Notes: a model not told the origin generated them from the sequence alone. Shown: positions 35,160 through 45,522, numbered from the stretch's first letter. The stretch: 64,000 nt of DNA from Chelativorans salis (GCF_025336525.1 NZ_JAOCZP010000003.1:1-64000); one strand, 5' to 3'. Made by a program: numbers and translations.

Positions 35160-36983
35160 CTACTCCACCGTCACCGATTTGGCAAGGTTGCGCGGCTGAT
35201 CGACGTCCGTGCCCATGGCGACGGCCGTGTGGTAGGCCAGCATCTGCACGGGCAGCGCATAGACGATCGGTGCGATGAGCTCCGGCACCGTCGGCATAAC
35301 GATGGTCTCGAAACTGTCGAGGGAGGCGCGAACCGCCCCCTCCTCATCCGTGATCAGGATGATGCGCCCGCCACGCGCTGCCACCTCCTGCATGTTCGAA
35401 ACGGTCTTCTCGAAAATTCGGTCGCATGGTGCGATGACGATCACCGGCATCTGCTCGTCGATCAGCGCAATCGGCCCGTGCTTCAGTTCGCCCGCCGCAT
35501 AGCCCTCGGCGTGGATGTAGGAAAGCTCCTTGAGCTTCAGCGCTCCCTCCATGGCCAGCGGATAGTTGGTATCGCGGCCGAGATAGAGCACATGGCGCAC
35601 CTGCGAGAGCTCGCGCCCCACCTTCTCGATACGTTCTTCGAGCTTGAGCGCCTGCGCGGCATAACGCGGCGCTTCTGACAGCGCACGTATGTGGCTGCTC
35701 GCCTCCTCCGGCGAAAGTGTTCCCCGCTCCAGCCCCGCACGCACGGCGAGGGCAGCGAAGATGGACAGCTGACAGGTGAAAGCCTTAGTCGAGGCAACAC
35801 CGATTTCCGGTCCGGCAAGGGTTGGAAAGATGCCGTCGCTCTCGCGTGCCATGGTGGAATCGCGCACGTTGACAATCGTCGCGATCGGCACACCTTCTTT
35901 CCGGCAGTAGCGCAGCGAGGCCAGCGTGTCGGCGGTTTCGCCCGACTGCGAGACGAAGAGCGCCGCACTCGCTTTCGTCAGCGGCATCTCGCGGTAGCGG
36001 AACTCGGAGGCGATGTCGATGTCCACCGGCAGGCGCGCGTAGCGCTCGAACCAGTATTTGCCGATCAGGCCGGCGAGATAGGCGGTGCCGCAGGCCGAGA
36101 CGGCCAGACGGTCGATCTTGGCGAAGTCGATGGGCGTGTCGAATGACTTTACCCCACCGCCGGCGAAATCCAGGTAGTGCGCCAACGTATGCGCTATCAC
36201 CTCCGGCTGCTCATGGATTTCCTTTTCCATGAAATGGCGATGGTTGCCCTTGTCGACCAAAAAGCTTGTGCCAACCGACTGCTGGCGCAGGCGCTCGACC
36301 CTGCTGCCGGAGATGTCGAAGATCTCCATGCCGGAGCGGCGCACCACCACCCAGTCGCCGTCCTCCAGATAGGTGATGGAATCGGTGAAAGGCGCGAGCG
36401 CTATGGCGTCGGAGCCGAGATACATTTCGCCGTCACCGTGACCGACGGCCAGCGGCGGGCCGTTGCGCGCGCCGACGATCAAATCCTCGTCGCCGCGGAA
36501 CATGATGGCCAGGGCGAAGGCGCCATTGAGGCGCTTCAAGGCGGCAAAGGCGGCGTGCTGCGGACTCCTTCCCCGCCGCAGTTCGTGCGTTACCAAGTGC
36601 GCAACCACCTCCGTGTCGGTCTGGGAAGTGAATTGAAAACCTTCGGCCTGCAGCTCGCTGCGCAACTCGGCGAAATTTTCGATGATGCCGTTATGGACGA
36701 TGGCTACGTCCTCGGAAAAATGCGGATGGGCGTTGGTCTCATTGGGAACGCCATGGGTGGCCCAGCGCGTGTGGCCGATGCCGATCAGCCCGCCGAGCGG
36801 CTCTCCCTGAAGCAGTTTTTCAAGATTGACCAGCTTGCCTTCCGCCCGCCTGCGGTCGAGCCGGCCGTCTTCAATAGTCGCCACGCCCGCCGAATCGTAG
36901 CCGCGATATTCCAGCCGCTTCAGCGCATCAACGATCAGGGGGGCGACTGGCGAGTGCCCCACAATGCCAACTATTCCACACAT
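35160..36983 (-). CDS. glmS: Glutamine--fructose-6-phosphate aminotransferase (isomerizing)
   Basis: A 607-residue enzyme that makes glucosamine-6-phosphate, the first step toward UDP-GlcNAc for peptidoglycan and lipopolysaccharide. Cys2 (MCGIVGIVG) is the N-terminal nucleophile of the glutaminase domain. The isomerase half carries two SIS domains (FVSQSGETADTLASLRYC, near residue 350, and the ELKHGPIALIDEQMPVIV segment), and the chain ends in the conserved LAKSVTVE. No glmS ribozyme or other riboswitch was seen in the 147 nt upstream. glmU is not adjacent. Confidence 0.97.
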   Translation of the reverse strand: MCGIVGIVGHSPVAPLIVDALKRLEYRGYDSAGVATIEDGRLDRRRAEGKLVNLEKLLQGEPLGGLIGIGHTRWATHGVPNETNAHPHFSEDVAIVHNGIIENFAELRSELQAEGFQFTSQTDTEVVAHLVTHELRRGRSPQHAAFAALKRLNGAFALAIMFRGDEDLIVGARNGPPLAVGHGDGEMYLGSDAIALAPFTDSITYLEDGDWVVVRRSGMEIFDISGSRVERLRQQSVGTSFLVDKGNHRHFMEKEIHEQPEVIAHTLAHYLDFAGGGVKSFDTPIDFAKIDRLAVSACGTAYLAGLIGKYWFERYARLPVDIDIASEFRYREMPLTKASAALFVSQSGETADTLASLRYCRKEGVPIATIVNVRDSTMARESDGIFPTLAGPEIGVASTKAFTCQLSIFAALAVRAGLERGTLSPEEASSHIRALSEAPRYAAQALKLEERIEKVGRELSQVRHVLYLGRDTNYPLAMEGALKLKELSYIHAEGYAAGELKHGPIALIDEQMPVIVIAPCDRIFEKTVSNMQEVAARGGRIILITDEEGAVRASLDSFETIVMPTVPELIAPIVYALPVQMLAYHTAVAMGTDVDQPRNLAKSVTVE

Positions 36984-37130
36984 TTCTTCCCCGCCTCCTC
37001 TTTCGGACGCGTTTGTGCCTCGATGTTATTCGGCACCCCACTATCGACCGCTATCCAGCTCTATACAGCGCTACGGCGTCGCTCGCATTATCCAAATACA
37101 ATTATGGTATCATGGCTGTCATTGCCGGCG

Positions 37131-38259
37131 CTACTCAATGTCGGCGACCTCCCCGCTCTCGCCGCTGACGCGCTGGGACAGCGAAGCCTTCATGAAATCG
37201 TCGAGATCGCCATCGAGCACCTCCTGCGGGTTGGTGCTTTCGGTGCCGGTGCGCAGGTCCTTCACGAGCTGGTAGGGTTGCAGCACATAGGAGCGGATCT
37301 GGTGGCCCCAGCCAATCTCGGTCTTCGATGCCTCGGTGGCGCTCGCTGCCTCCTCTCGCCTTTTCAGCTCTTCCTCGTAGAGGCGCGCGCGCAGCATATC
37401 CCATGCGGTAGCTCTGTTCTTGTGCTGCGAGCGTTCCTTCTGGCACTGCACCACGATGCCGGTCGGCAAATGCGTGATGCGGACGGCCGAATCGGTCGTG
37501 TTGATGTGCTGGCCGCCGGCGCCGGAGGCGCGGTAGGTGTCGATGCGTACGTCGGATTCGGAGACGTCGATCTCGATCGACTCGTCGATCATCGGATAGA
37601 CCCACACGCTGGCGAACGAAGTGTGGCGGCGGGCGTTGCTGTCGAAGGGCGAAATGCGCACCAGGCGGTGCACGCCTGATTCGGTCTTCAGCCAGCCATA
37701 GGCGTTGCGGCCCTTCACCAGGATAGTTGCGGACTTGATACCCGCTTCCTCGCCGCCGTGGACTTCCAGGACCTCGACTTTCATCTTCCGGCGCTCGGCC
37801 CAGCGCGTGTACATGCGCAGAAGCATCGACGCCCAATCCTGGCTTTCCGTGCCGCCGGCGCCGGCGTGCACCTCCAGATAGGTGTCGTTGCCATCCGCCT
37901 CTCCGGAAAGCAGCGTCTCCATCTGCCGTGCCGAGATTTCCCCGCGCAGCGAGCGAATGGCCGTCTCCGCCTCTTCCACAACCGCTTGGTCGCCCTCTTC
38001 CTCGCCGAGCTCGATCAGCTCGATATTGTCGTCAAGAGATTGCGATAATCCGTTGATGGCGTTGACGTTTTCTTCCAGGGTCTGGCGTTCGCGCATCAAC
38101 TTCTGGGCTTCCTGCGGGTCGTTCCACAGGTCGGCCTCCTCGGCGCGCGCGTTGAGATAGTCGAGCCGTTTTACCGCCTCATCCCAGTCAAAGATACCTC
38201 CTCAGCAGGCTTATTGCCTGCCTGATTTCGTCGACCAGATTTGCCGTTTCGGTACGCAT
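37131..38259 (-). CDS. prfB: Peptide chain release factor 2 (programmed +1 frameshift)
   Basis: RF2 terminates translation at UGA and UAA. The gene needs a +1 shift: codons 1-23 from the ATG at 38257-38259 lead to an in-frame TGA at 38188-38190, and the remaining 352 codons are read in the +1 frame from GAC at 38187-38189, giving about 375 residues. The site is the classic AGGAGG (38197-38202), TAT, CTT, TGA, C. The GGQ motif (GAGGQH, near residue 247) and the SPF-type motif [12 protein letters not shown] are intact. Low RF2 would favour the shift, so the gene autoregulates. It lies downstream of PBP1A on the same strand. Confidence 0.95.
38186..38202 (-). promoter_or_regulatory. prfB: prfB programmed +1 frameshift signal
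   Basis: On the minus strand an internal Shine-Dalgarno AGGAGG (38197-38202) is separated by TAT from the slippery CTT (38191-38193), followed by TGA and C. Both the spacing and the sequence match the E. coli prfB site apart from AGGAGG replacing AGGGGG. Confidence 0.95.
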
Positions 38260-38390
38260 GCTTTCTTCTTTCCTGGAAGTGGTCTTTGAATCGCGCGGAA
38301 CTTATGGGCGCGGACGTGCCCTGTAAAGCGCCGCTGGCGGCGCGCTCGACGCGCGCAGCCGCCAACAGCCGGAGACGCTGTCGTTTTACT

Positions 38391-40841
38391 TCAGAAGAGC
38401 CCGCCCGCACCTGTATTGATGGCGCGGTTTGCCTGGGGAGACGTTGTTCTGGCAGGCCCGCCGGCAACACCGTCCATGTCGATCACCCAATAAGTATCGG
38501 CAGGACCGGTGCCCGGCTTGAAGGTTTCCATGATGACGCCGGGCTGGCCGGCTTCGGCGCGCATGCCGGTCTTGCGATCGATCGGAATGACCTTCATGCC
38601 CTCGGGTACACGGAAATCCACCTTGCGGGCATCCTCGAGCGCCGAGGCCATGAACTCTTTGAAAATGGGCGCAGCAAGGCCACCGCCGGTCGAGCCCTTG
38701 CCCATGGGCCGTGGCTGGTCGTAACCCATGAAGACGCCGACCACGAGATCGGGGGTATAGCCGATGAACCACGCGTCCTTCTCGTCATTGGTGGTACCGG
38801 TCTTGCCGGCGATGGGATAGCCGAGCTCGGAAACGGTCGTCGCCGTGCCGCGCGACACCACGCCCTCCATCATGGAGGTGATCTGGTAGGCGGTCATGGG
38901 ATCGAGCACCTGCTCGCGGTTGTCGACAAGCTCCGGCTCCGCCTGACCGTTCCAGGCCTCCGCATCACAGCCGATGCATTCGCGCTTATCGAGCTTGACG
39001 TGGGTCTTGCCGAAGCGGTCCTGGATGCGGTCGATCAGCGCCGGCTCGATATATTTGCCGCCATTGGCCATCACCGCATAGGCCGAGACCATTTTCATCA
39101 ACGTGGTCTCACCGGAGCCCAGGGACATGGCCAGATGCTGCGGCATCTTATCGTAGACACCGAAGCGCTCGGCATATTCGGCCACCAGGTTCATGCCCAT
39201 GTCGTTGGCCAGCCGCACCGTCATCAAGTTGCGCGACCGCTCGATACCGGCGCGCAAGGTCGAGGGACCGGCGAACTCACCGCCATAGTTCTTCGGCTCC
39301 CAGACCTGATTTCCGATCTGGATGCTGATCGGCGCATCAAGAACCACCGACGCGGGCGTGTAGCCGTTGTCGAGCGCAGCGGCATAGATAATCGGCTTGA
39401 AGGCGGAACCGGGCTGCCGCAACGCCTGCGTGGCGCGGTTGAACTCCGACGCGGCGAAGGAAAACCCGCCAGCCAGGGCCAGCACGCGGCCTGTGTGCGG
39501 ATCCATGGCAACAAGCGCGCCACCGATCTCGGGGACCTGCCGCAACATCCAGCCTGACTCGTCCTCCTTCTGCTCCACGTAGACGACGTCGCCGGCCTTC
39601 AGCACTTCGGCCGGCGAATTCGCCTTGACGCGGTTGCCGTCAACCACGTGGCGCAGCGCCCAATTCATGTCCTCAAGCGCGACGGTCGCGGTCTCGCGTT
39701 CCTTTGATAGTGCGCCGGAGACTTCGCGGCCAGGCTTCAAGCCGACAGTTACAGCGCTGTCGGAGGTCTCGAGCACGACGGCCAGGCGCCATTCGGGAAC
39801 GTCGCTCAGGGAATTGATCTCGCCCAGCGGCTCGCCCCAATCGCCGGAGATATCGATGTGGTCGACCGGGCCGCGGAAGCCACGCAGTGTGTCGTAACGC
39901 ATAAGGCCGTTCTGCAATGCCTTGCGGGCATAAAGCTGAAGCTCGGGGTCGAGCGTCGTGCGCACGGAAAGCCCTCCCTCGTAGAGCTGCTGCTCGCCGT
40001 AGTCGTCGATGATCTTGCGCCGCACAGCTTCGGTGAAGTAGTCGGCGGCGAAGAGGTAGCTGCCGCGCTGGCGCGGATTGACGTCGAGTCCAGTCGCCTT
40101 GGCCTTCTCCGCCTCCTCAGCGGTGATGTAGCCGTTCTCCCGCATCTGATCGATCACCCAGTTCCGGCGCTCGATCGCGCGCTCCGTGTGGCGGAACGGA
40201 TGATAGTTGGACGGCCCCTTGGGCAGTGCGGCAAGATAGGCTGCCTCGGCTATGGACAGTTCGTTGACTGACTTGTCGTAATAAGTGAGCGCGGCGCCGG
40301 CGATACCATAGGAGCCGAGGCCGAGGAAGATTTCGTTCAGATAAAGCTCGAAAATGCGGTCCTTGGAGTAGGCCTGCTCGATACGGAAAGCGAGAATCAT
40401 CTCGCGGATCTTGCGCTCGACGGTCTGGTCCGACGTCAGAAGGAAGTTCTTGGCCACCTGTTGGGTGATGGTGGAGGCGCCGACGGGGCGGCGTCCGGAG
40501 CCGATGTTCTGGATATTGGTGATGATGGCGCGCGTAAGGCCGATCGGGTCGATGCCGGGGTGATTGTAGAAATTCTTGTCCTCGGCCGAAAGGAAAGCGG
40601 CCTTCACCCGGTCGGGAACGGCCTGGATGGGCAAATAAAGGCGCCGCTCGCGGGCAAACTCCGCCATCAGCGCACCATCGGAAGCATGAACTCGCGTCGT
40701 GACCGGCGGTTCGTAGCTCGCCAGCTTCTCGTAGTCGGGAAGGTCCTTGGTAATGTCGCCAACATAAATGGCGATGCCGGCGGCCGCCAGCAACGCCAGA
40801 ACCACACCGATGCCGAATAAATATCCTAAAAGACGTACCAT
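38391..40841 (-). CDS. Penicillin-binding protein 1A (bifunctional transglycosylase/transpeptidase)
   Basis: An 816-residue class A PBP. One N-terminal membrane anchor (about residues 2-27) precedes a GT51 transglycosylase domain with EDKNFYNHPGIDP and the STITQQVAKNFLL motif. An OB-fold insertion follows, then the transpeptidase with SxxK in QPGSAFKPIIYAAALD, SRN (ERSRNLM) and KTGTT. It polymerises and cross-links peptidoglycan in the cell wall. The ATG at 40839-40841 follows GGAGCGGGC; a longer frame adds 13 residues. It is co-directional with the amidase upstream and prfB downstream. Confidence 0.95.
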   Translation of the reverse strand: MVRLLGYLFGIGVVLALLAAAGIAIYVGDITKDLPDYEKLASYEPPVTTRVHASDGALMAEFARERRLYLPIQAVPDRVKAAFLSAEDKNFYNHPGIDPIGLTRAIITNIQNIGSGRRPVGASTITQQVAKNFLLTSDQTVERKIREMILAFRIEQAYSKDRIFELYLNEIFLGLGSYGIAGAALTYYDKSVNELSIAEAAYLAALPKGPSNYHPFRHTERAIERRNWVIDQMRENGYITAEEAEKAKATGLDVNPRQRGSYLFAADYFTEAVRRKIIDDYGEQQLYEGGLSVRTTLDPELQLYARKALQNGLMRYDTLRGFRGPVDHIDISGDWGEPLGEINSLSDVPEWRLAVVLETSDSAVTVGLKPGREVSGALSKERETATVALEDMNWALRHVVDGNRVKANSPAEVLKAGDVVYVEQKEDESGWMLRQVPEIGGALVAMDPHTGRVLALAGGFSFAASEFNRATQALRQPGSAFKPIIYAAALDNGYTPASVVLDAPISIQIGNQVWEPKNYGGEFAGPSTLRAGIERSRNLMTVRLANDMGMNLVAEYAERFGVYDKMPQHLAMSLGSGETTLMKMVSAYAVMANGGKYIEPALIDRIQDRFGKTHVKLDKRECIGCDAEAWNGQAEPELVDNREQVLDPMTAYQITSMMEGVVSRGTATTVSELGYPIAGKTGTTNDEKDAWFIGYTPDLVVGVFMGYDQPRPMGKGSTGGGLAAPIFKEFMASALEDARKVDFRVPEGMKVIPIDRKTGMRAEAGQPGVIMETFKPGTGPADTYWVIDMDGVAGGPARTTSPQANRAINTGAGGLF

Positions 40842-41049
40842 GCCCGCTCCAGTGTGACCGAATAGGTTCGGCCCAAACACCTCCGCCCCTGCAATGATAG
40901 CATCACTGCTTCGGAGAGGAAAAATATCATCATTTTCTCGTCTCTGCCCGCCTCTTGTGGGTAAAATTGGGCGACTGCAAAATCAAAACACTGGTACTCG
41001 GCAAAAAAGCAGCCGGCGTGGTGTCTTTGCCACGCTTGCGCCGTGTGGG

Positions 41050-42330
41050 CTACCCGCCCGCCTTGGCTTTGACCGCCGCGAAGATCGCAATTGCATCGAC
41101 GATGTTGGCCGCCGCGCGCGCGCGCCAGTCCGCGTCGCGCATCTGCTCCTCTTCCTTCGGGTTGGTCAGATAACCGAGCTCCAGCAGCACCGAAGGGACG
41201 TCCGGCGCGCGCAGGACGCGGAAACCGGCCGAGCGCAAGGGATTGTTGACCAGGTTGACCGTGTCCGTCAGCTCGCCGATCAGCGAGCGGGCGAAGTGTA
41301 TGGAGAAAGCATGCGTCTCGCGCCGAATCAGGTCGGCGAGGATATCGGTGACGTCTTCCTTTTCTTCTTTAACGACAATTCCCGCGAGCGCATCCGAAAA
41401 GTTCTCTCGCGCCGCCGTTGCCGCTGCTTCCGCATCCGATGCCTTGTCTGACAAGGTATAGACGGTCGCGCCGCCGAAGCCGCGCTGCCGGATCGAATCG
41501 GCGTGAATGGAAATCAGGAGGTCGGCACCGTTCTCGCGGGCGATGCGCACGCGCTCGTCGAGGCGCAGGAAGATGTCGGTGTCGCGCGTCAGCACGACAT
41601 TGTATTTACCCGTCTCCTCAAGCTTGTTCTTCAGCTCCAGCCCGAAGGCCAGCGTGATCGTTTTCTCCAAGGTGCCGTTGACGCCGTGTGCGCCGCTGTC
41701 GATGCCGCCGTGCCCTGGGTCGATGGCGACGGTGAAGCGGTCGTCGTCCGGTTGCGGTTTGGGTTTATCGGCAGCGGTACCGGCATCGGGAGCGGCGGCG
41801 ATTCGCTCGCGCATCGCCGCCTCGAAGGCATCCTCGGACGCCGAGACCACATCTACGATAAGCCGGTAACCAGGCGAGGTTTCATTTTCGAGCACGGCGA
41901 GATTGTCGAGCAGGAAGGGACCTTCCAGAGTGAAGACCATGCGCGAGTGGCCGTCGCCCATCTTGCCGTAGCGCACTTTCGCCACGAGGCCGCGCGGGGC
42001 GAGTTCCGCCTCGTCGATGGCGAACTTCGTTTCCGGCAGGTCGACGACAAGCCGGTGCGGCGCGCGCAGGAGGAACCAGTTGATGTCGGGTTTACGATCG
42101 AATCGCATGACGATGCGCGTGCGCTGCTGGTCGCCCGCCATTTTGTAGTTATAGGCGCTGAAGGGCTGCGGGCTTTCCTCCGCTGTCACCGAATCGGCCA
42201 GCACGAAGACGGCGAAAAGTGCCAGCGCGAGGCTCCGCAGCAGCCAAATAGGTGGCAGCGCGGCCCTTCCGACCTTATATGACGGGAAGCGGAGCCATCC
42301 GATCCGCCCTGCGTTCTGCCGGTTCGACAC
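41050..42330 (-). CDS. N-acetylmuramoyl-L-alanine amidase (AmiC-type, AMIN + Amidase_3)
   Basis: A periplasmic zinc amidase of about 426 residues that separates stem peptides from glycan during division. An N-terminal signal segment (LLRSLALALFAVFVLADSVTA) is followed by an AMIN domain for septal targeting (FSAYNYKMAGDQQRTRIVMRF to about residue 180). The Amidase_3 domain shows the zinc ligands in IDPGHGGIDSGAHG, the glutamate pair LEKTITLAFGLEL, ISIHADS and LELGYLTNP. The start is uncertain: the GTG at 42328-42330 has GGAG five nt upstream, while the frame stays open to 42750 with an ATG at 42450. Confidence 0.85.
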   Translation of the reverse strand: MSNRQNAGRIGWLRFPSYKVGRAALPPIWLLRSLALALFAVFVLADSVTAEESPQPFSAYNYKMAGDQQRTRIVMRFDRKPDINWFLLRAPHRLVVDLPETKFAIDEAELAPRGLVAKVRYGKMGDGHSRMVFTLEGPFLLDNLAVLENETSPGYRLIVDVVSASEDAFEAAMRERIAAAPDAGTAADKPKPQPDDDRFTVAIDPGHGGIDSGAHGVNGTLEKTITLAFGLELKNKLEETGKYNVVLTRDTDIFLRLDERVRIARENGADLLISIHADSIRQRGFGGATVYTLSDKASDAEAAATAARENFSDALAGIVVKEEKEDVTDILADLIRRETHAFSIHFARSLIGELTDTVNLVNNPLRSAGFRVLRAPDVPSVLLELGYLTNPKEEEQMRDADWRARAAANIVDAIAIFAAVKAKAGG

Positions 42331-42924
42331 GCGCACTCCTGCCCTTGAGCCCACCTTGATCGTGGTTGTCAAGGCGCGGTTACCCCAACCTTTCGACCGC
42401 TTCAAGGCAACGTCGGCTTGATCTTCCGACGAAGGAATCAGGGTTGCCATGGTTCGTGTCAAATCATAAAAGCGGCATTGAACCGTCACAGTGTCCGTCT
42501 CCGGATGCCGTCTGGCACTAGAGGCGCGGGCTTCGGGCAAATGCTTCTGAAGCAGACGCGACGCGGGCGACGGCGATGGTTCAAAAGGATTTCTTCGAGG
42601 TGTTTGCGGCGATGCCGAAACCCTCAACGTGAGGAAAACGGCCGGGACGAGATCCTGCGCCGGCTCTTTAAACAGAGCAAAGTAGCGGGTCCGATAGTCG
42701 GACCCTGGTTGAAACGGTGCTGCCAGGCAATGCGATGGCTTTAAGCGCACTCAGGAATCGTTCCCGAATCTCCCGCAGCGAGGATGCGGCGGCCGGGCTT
42801 CCTGTCGCTTGGAGGCCAGGGTCGGCAGCCCTCAAATTATCCGGCATGACAATTCGATGCGGCGCGGCACTAAGGCATTATCCTCCCGCCCGGCAACCGG
42901 ATCGTGCCGGGGAGACAAGACTTT
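42331..42924 (+). other. Long leader region of rne
   Basis: A 594-nt region between the divergent amidase and rne starts. No separate gene is supported on the plus strand. A perfect 8-bp hairpin, gggtccga (42687-42694) with tcggaccc (42698-42705), and several GC-rich complementary stretches are visible. Long structured leaders are characteristic of RNase E genes, whose mRNA is a target of autoregulatory cleavage in enterobacteria. A comparable mechanism here is an inference, and part of the region must be the amidase promoter. Confidence 0.5.
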
Positions 42925-45522
42925 ATGCCCAACAACAAGATGCTGATAGACGCCTCCCATCAGGAGGAAACACGCGTCGTCGTCGTACGCGGTAGCCGTA
43001 TCGAAGAGTTCGATTTCGAATCACAGGATAAGAAGCAGCTTCGAGGAAACATCTATCTGGCGCGGGTGACCCGCGTCGAACCCTCGCTTCAGGCTGCGTT
43101 CGTCGAATATGGCGGAAACCGCCACGGCTTCCTCGCTTTCAGCGAGATACACCCCGACTACTACCAGATTCCGGTTGCCGACCGGCAGGCACTGCTGAAG
43201 GCAGAGGCCGACGAGGCCAAGGCCGACGACGAAGCCGAGGAAAAGGAAGCACAGGCTTCCAGCGGCCGCGGCAAGAAGCGCCGCCGCGGCGGCGGCCGTC
43301 GCAGTGGCAAGGCGGACGCACAAGAGAATGCACCTGCCTCGGCAGACGAGGCGGAAGGCCCCGAGGGTCCAGCCCAGGCCGAAGCTGTGCAGGGCGAAGC
43401 GATCTCGGAAGAGGTGCCGCGGGCAGCCAACGGCCATGACGAATCGAACGACGACGAGGAGGTCGACACGGTCGGCGCCGAGGACGCGATCGACGAGGCG
43501 CAGAACCGCCGGCGCCCGGTGCGCCGCAGCTATAAAATTCAGGAGGTCATCAAGCGGCGGCAGATACTGCTGGTGCAGGTGGTCAAGGAAGAGCGTGGCA
43601 ACAAGGGTGCGGCACTCACCACCTATCTGTCGCTCGCCGGTCGCTATTCGGTGCTGATGCCCAATACGGCACGCGGCGGCGGCATCTCGCGCAAGATTAC
43701 AAATGCGCAGGACCGCAAGCGGCTGAAGGACGTGGTGAAGAACCTCGATGTGCCGGAGGGGATGGGCGTCATCCTGCGCACCGCCGGCGCCAACCGCACC
43801 AAGGCGGAAATCAAGCGCGATTACGACTATCTCATGCGCCTTTGGGAAAAGGTGCGCAACCTGACGCTGGAATCCATCGCCCCCGCCCTCGTCTACGAGG
43901 AAGGCAGTCTCATCAAACGCTCGGTGCGCGACCTCTATAACAAGGACATCGACGAGATCCTGGTTTCCGGCGAGGACGGCTATCGTGAGGCCAAGGATTT
44001 CATGCGCATGCTGATGCCGAGCCATGCAAAGGTGGTGCAGCCGTATCGCGACACGGTCCCCATCTTTGCACGCAACGGCATTGAGGGGCAGCTCGACAAG
44101 ATGCTGCAGCCGCAGGTGACGCTGAAATCCGGCGGCTACGTCATCATCAACCAGACCGAAGCGTTGGTCGCCATCGACGTCAACTCGGGCCGCTCCACCA
44201 AAGAGCACTCCATCGAAGACACCGCGCTGCAGACAAATTTGGAAGCCGCGGAAGAGGTGGCGCGTCAGTTGCGCCTGCGCGACCTTGCCGGCCTCATCGT
44301 CATCGACTTCATCGATATGGAGGAGAACCGCAACAACCGTGCGGTGGAAAAACGCCTCAAGGAGTGCCTGAAGAACGACCGCGCCCGTATCCAGGTGGGC
44401 CGCATCTCGCATTTCGGGCTCCTGGAGATGTCGCGCCAGCGCATCCGGACCAGCGTGCTGGAAAGCACCATGCAGCCCTGCCCGCACTGCGGCGGCACCG
44501 GACATGTGCGCTCCGAATCCTCGGTTGCACTTCTGGTGGTGCGTTCGATCGAGGAGTATCTCCTGAAGGATGCGCGCAACGACATTACCGTACGCACGCC
44601 CTCTTCCACGGCGCTCTACCTCCTCAATCACAAGCGCTCCAACCTGGTCGAGCTCGAAAACCGCTTCGGCGTGACGATCACCGTCGAAACCGATGAGGAA
44701 TTGGGCGGTCAGCACTACGCGATCGTCAAGGGACAAGCCGCCACACGCCCGGTCCTGCCGGATCTGAACGTCATGCAGCCTCCGGTTCTGGAGCCTGAGG
44801 ACGTAGACGTGGTCGAGGAGAGCGAGGAGCCCGAAGAGGCCGAGGAGCGACCCTCCGCCGCCAGCGAGGAAGCCGATGGGCCGCCGCGCAAGCGCAAACG
44901 CAGGCGCAGGCGCCGTGGCGGCCGCGACCGCGGCGGTGAACAGCCGGCAGCCGAGGCGGCTGCTGAGGTGAGCACCGGCGCGGTGCCGGAGGAAACTGCG
45001 GACGGCGCTGTACAGGAGCCGGCGGACGAGGACAGTGAAGGCGAGCGCAAGAAGCGGCATCGCGGCAAGCGAGGCGGACGTCGCCGCCGCGAAGCGCAGG
45101 AGCCCAGCGAAGCGGCGACTGAGGAGGCCGAACCAGTGCCGGCCGAGACCGCTGCCGAACCGGTGGAAGCTGAGCCCAGCCCCGCCGCCGCAGCTTCCCC
45201 ACAAACCGAGGTAAGCGAAGAGGTCGCCGAGGAGAAGCCGGCCAAGAAACCGCGCAAGCGTCGCACCAAGAAAGCGGCGGACGAGGCGGAGACAGCATCG
45301 GCTGCGGAACCTGTCCCGCAGGCAGATACCGCTGCAGCAGCGGCCCCCGAGGCCGACGGCCAGGCCGATGCCGAGGAGCCTGCCAAAAAGCCCCGCCGTT
45401 CCCGCCGCAAGGCTGTCGAGCCATCGCCGGAGAGCCAGGAGCCGGTGGTGTCTTCGACGGAAGAGACCGGCAAGGACGCTCCCCGCAAGACAGGATGGTG
45501 GCAGCGAAGGAGCTTCTTCTAA
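42925..45522 (+). CDS. rne: Ribonuclease E
   Basis: An 865-residue endoribonuclease that starts mRNA decay and processes rRNA and tRNA. The catalytic half begins MPNNKMLIDASHQEETRVVVV. An S1 RNA-binding domain (about residues 35-200) is interrupted by an acidic/basic low-complexity insert (residues about 95-190), usual for alphaproteobacteria. The zinc-link CPHC is at residues 519-522. The C-terminal arm is intrinsically disordered with Arg/Lys-rich patches (KRKRRRRRRGG; KKRHRGKRGGRRRRE) that should bind RNA and degradosome partners, ending GWWQRRSFF as in rhizobia. GGGGAGA precedes the ATG. A rho-independent terminator follows. Confidence 0.96.
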   Translation: MPNNKMLIDASHQEETRVVVVRGSRIEEFDFESQDKKQLRGNIYLARVTRVEPSLQAAFVEYGGNRHGFLAFSEIHPDYYQIPVADRQALLKAEADEAKADDEAEEKEAQASSGRGKKRRRGGGRRSGKADAQENAPASADEAEGPEGPAQAEAVQGEAISEEVPRAANGHDESNDDEEVDTVGAEDAIDEAQNRRRPVRRSYKIQEVIKRRQILLVQVVKEERGNKGAALTTYLSLAGRYSVLMPNTARGGGISRKITNAQDRKRLKDVVKNLDVPEGMGVILRTAGANRTKAEIKRDYDYLMRLWEKVRNLTLESIAPALVYEEGSLIKRSVRDLYNKDIDEILVSGEDGYREAKDFMRMLMPSHAKVVQPYRDTVPIFARNGIEGQLDKMLQPQVTLKSGGYVIINQTEALVAIDVNSGRSTKEHSIEDTALQTNLEAAEEVARQLRLRDLAGLIVIDFIDMEENRNNRAVEKRLKECLKNDRARIQVGRISHFGLLEMSRQRIRTSVLESTMQPCPHCGGTGHVRSESSVALLVVRSIEEYLLKDARNDITVRTPSSTALYLLNHKRSNLVELENRFGVTITVETDEELGGQHYAIVKGQAATRPVLPDLNVMQPPVLEPEDVDVVEESEEPEEAEERPSAASEEADGPPRKRKRRRRRRGGRDRGGEQPAAEAAAEVSTGAVPEETADGAVQEPADEDSEGERKKRHRGKRGGRRRREAQEPSEAATEEAEPVPAETAAEPVEAEPSPAAAASPQTEVSEEVAEEKPAKKPRKRRTKKAADEAETASAAEPVPQADTAAAAAPEADGQADAEEPAKKPRRSRRKAVEPSPESQEPVVSSTEETGKDAPRKTGWWQRRSFF

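Noticed and set aside
36984-37130. glmS ribozyme or riboswitch
   Set aside because: The 147-nt upstream gap shows no glmS ribozyme core, and that ribozyme is not expected in alphaproteobacteria.
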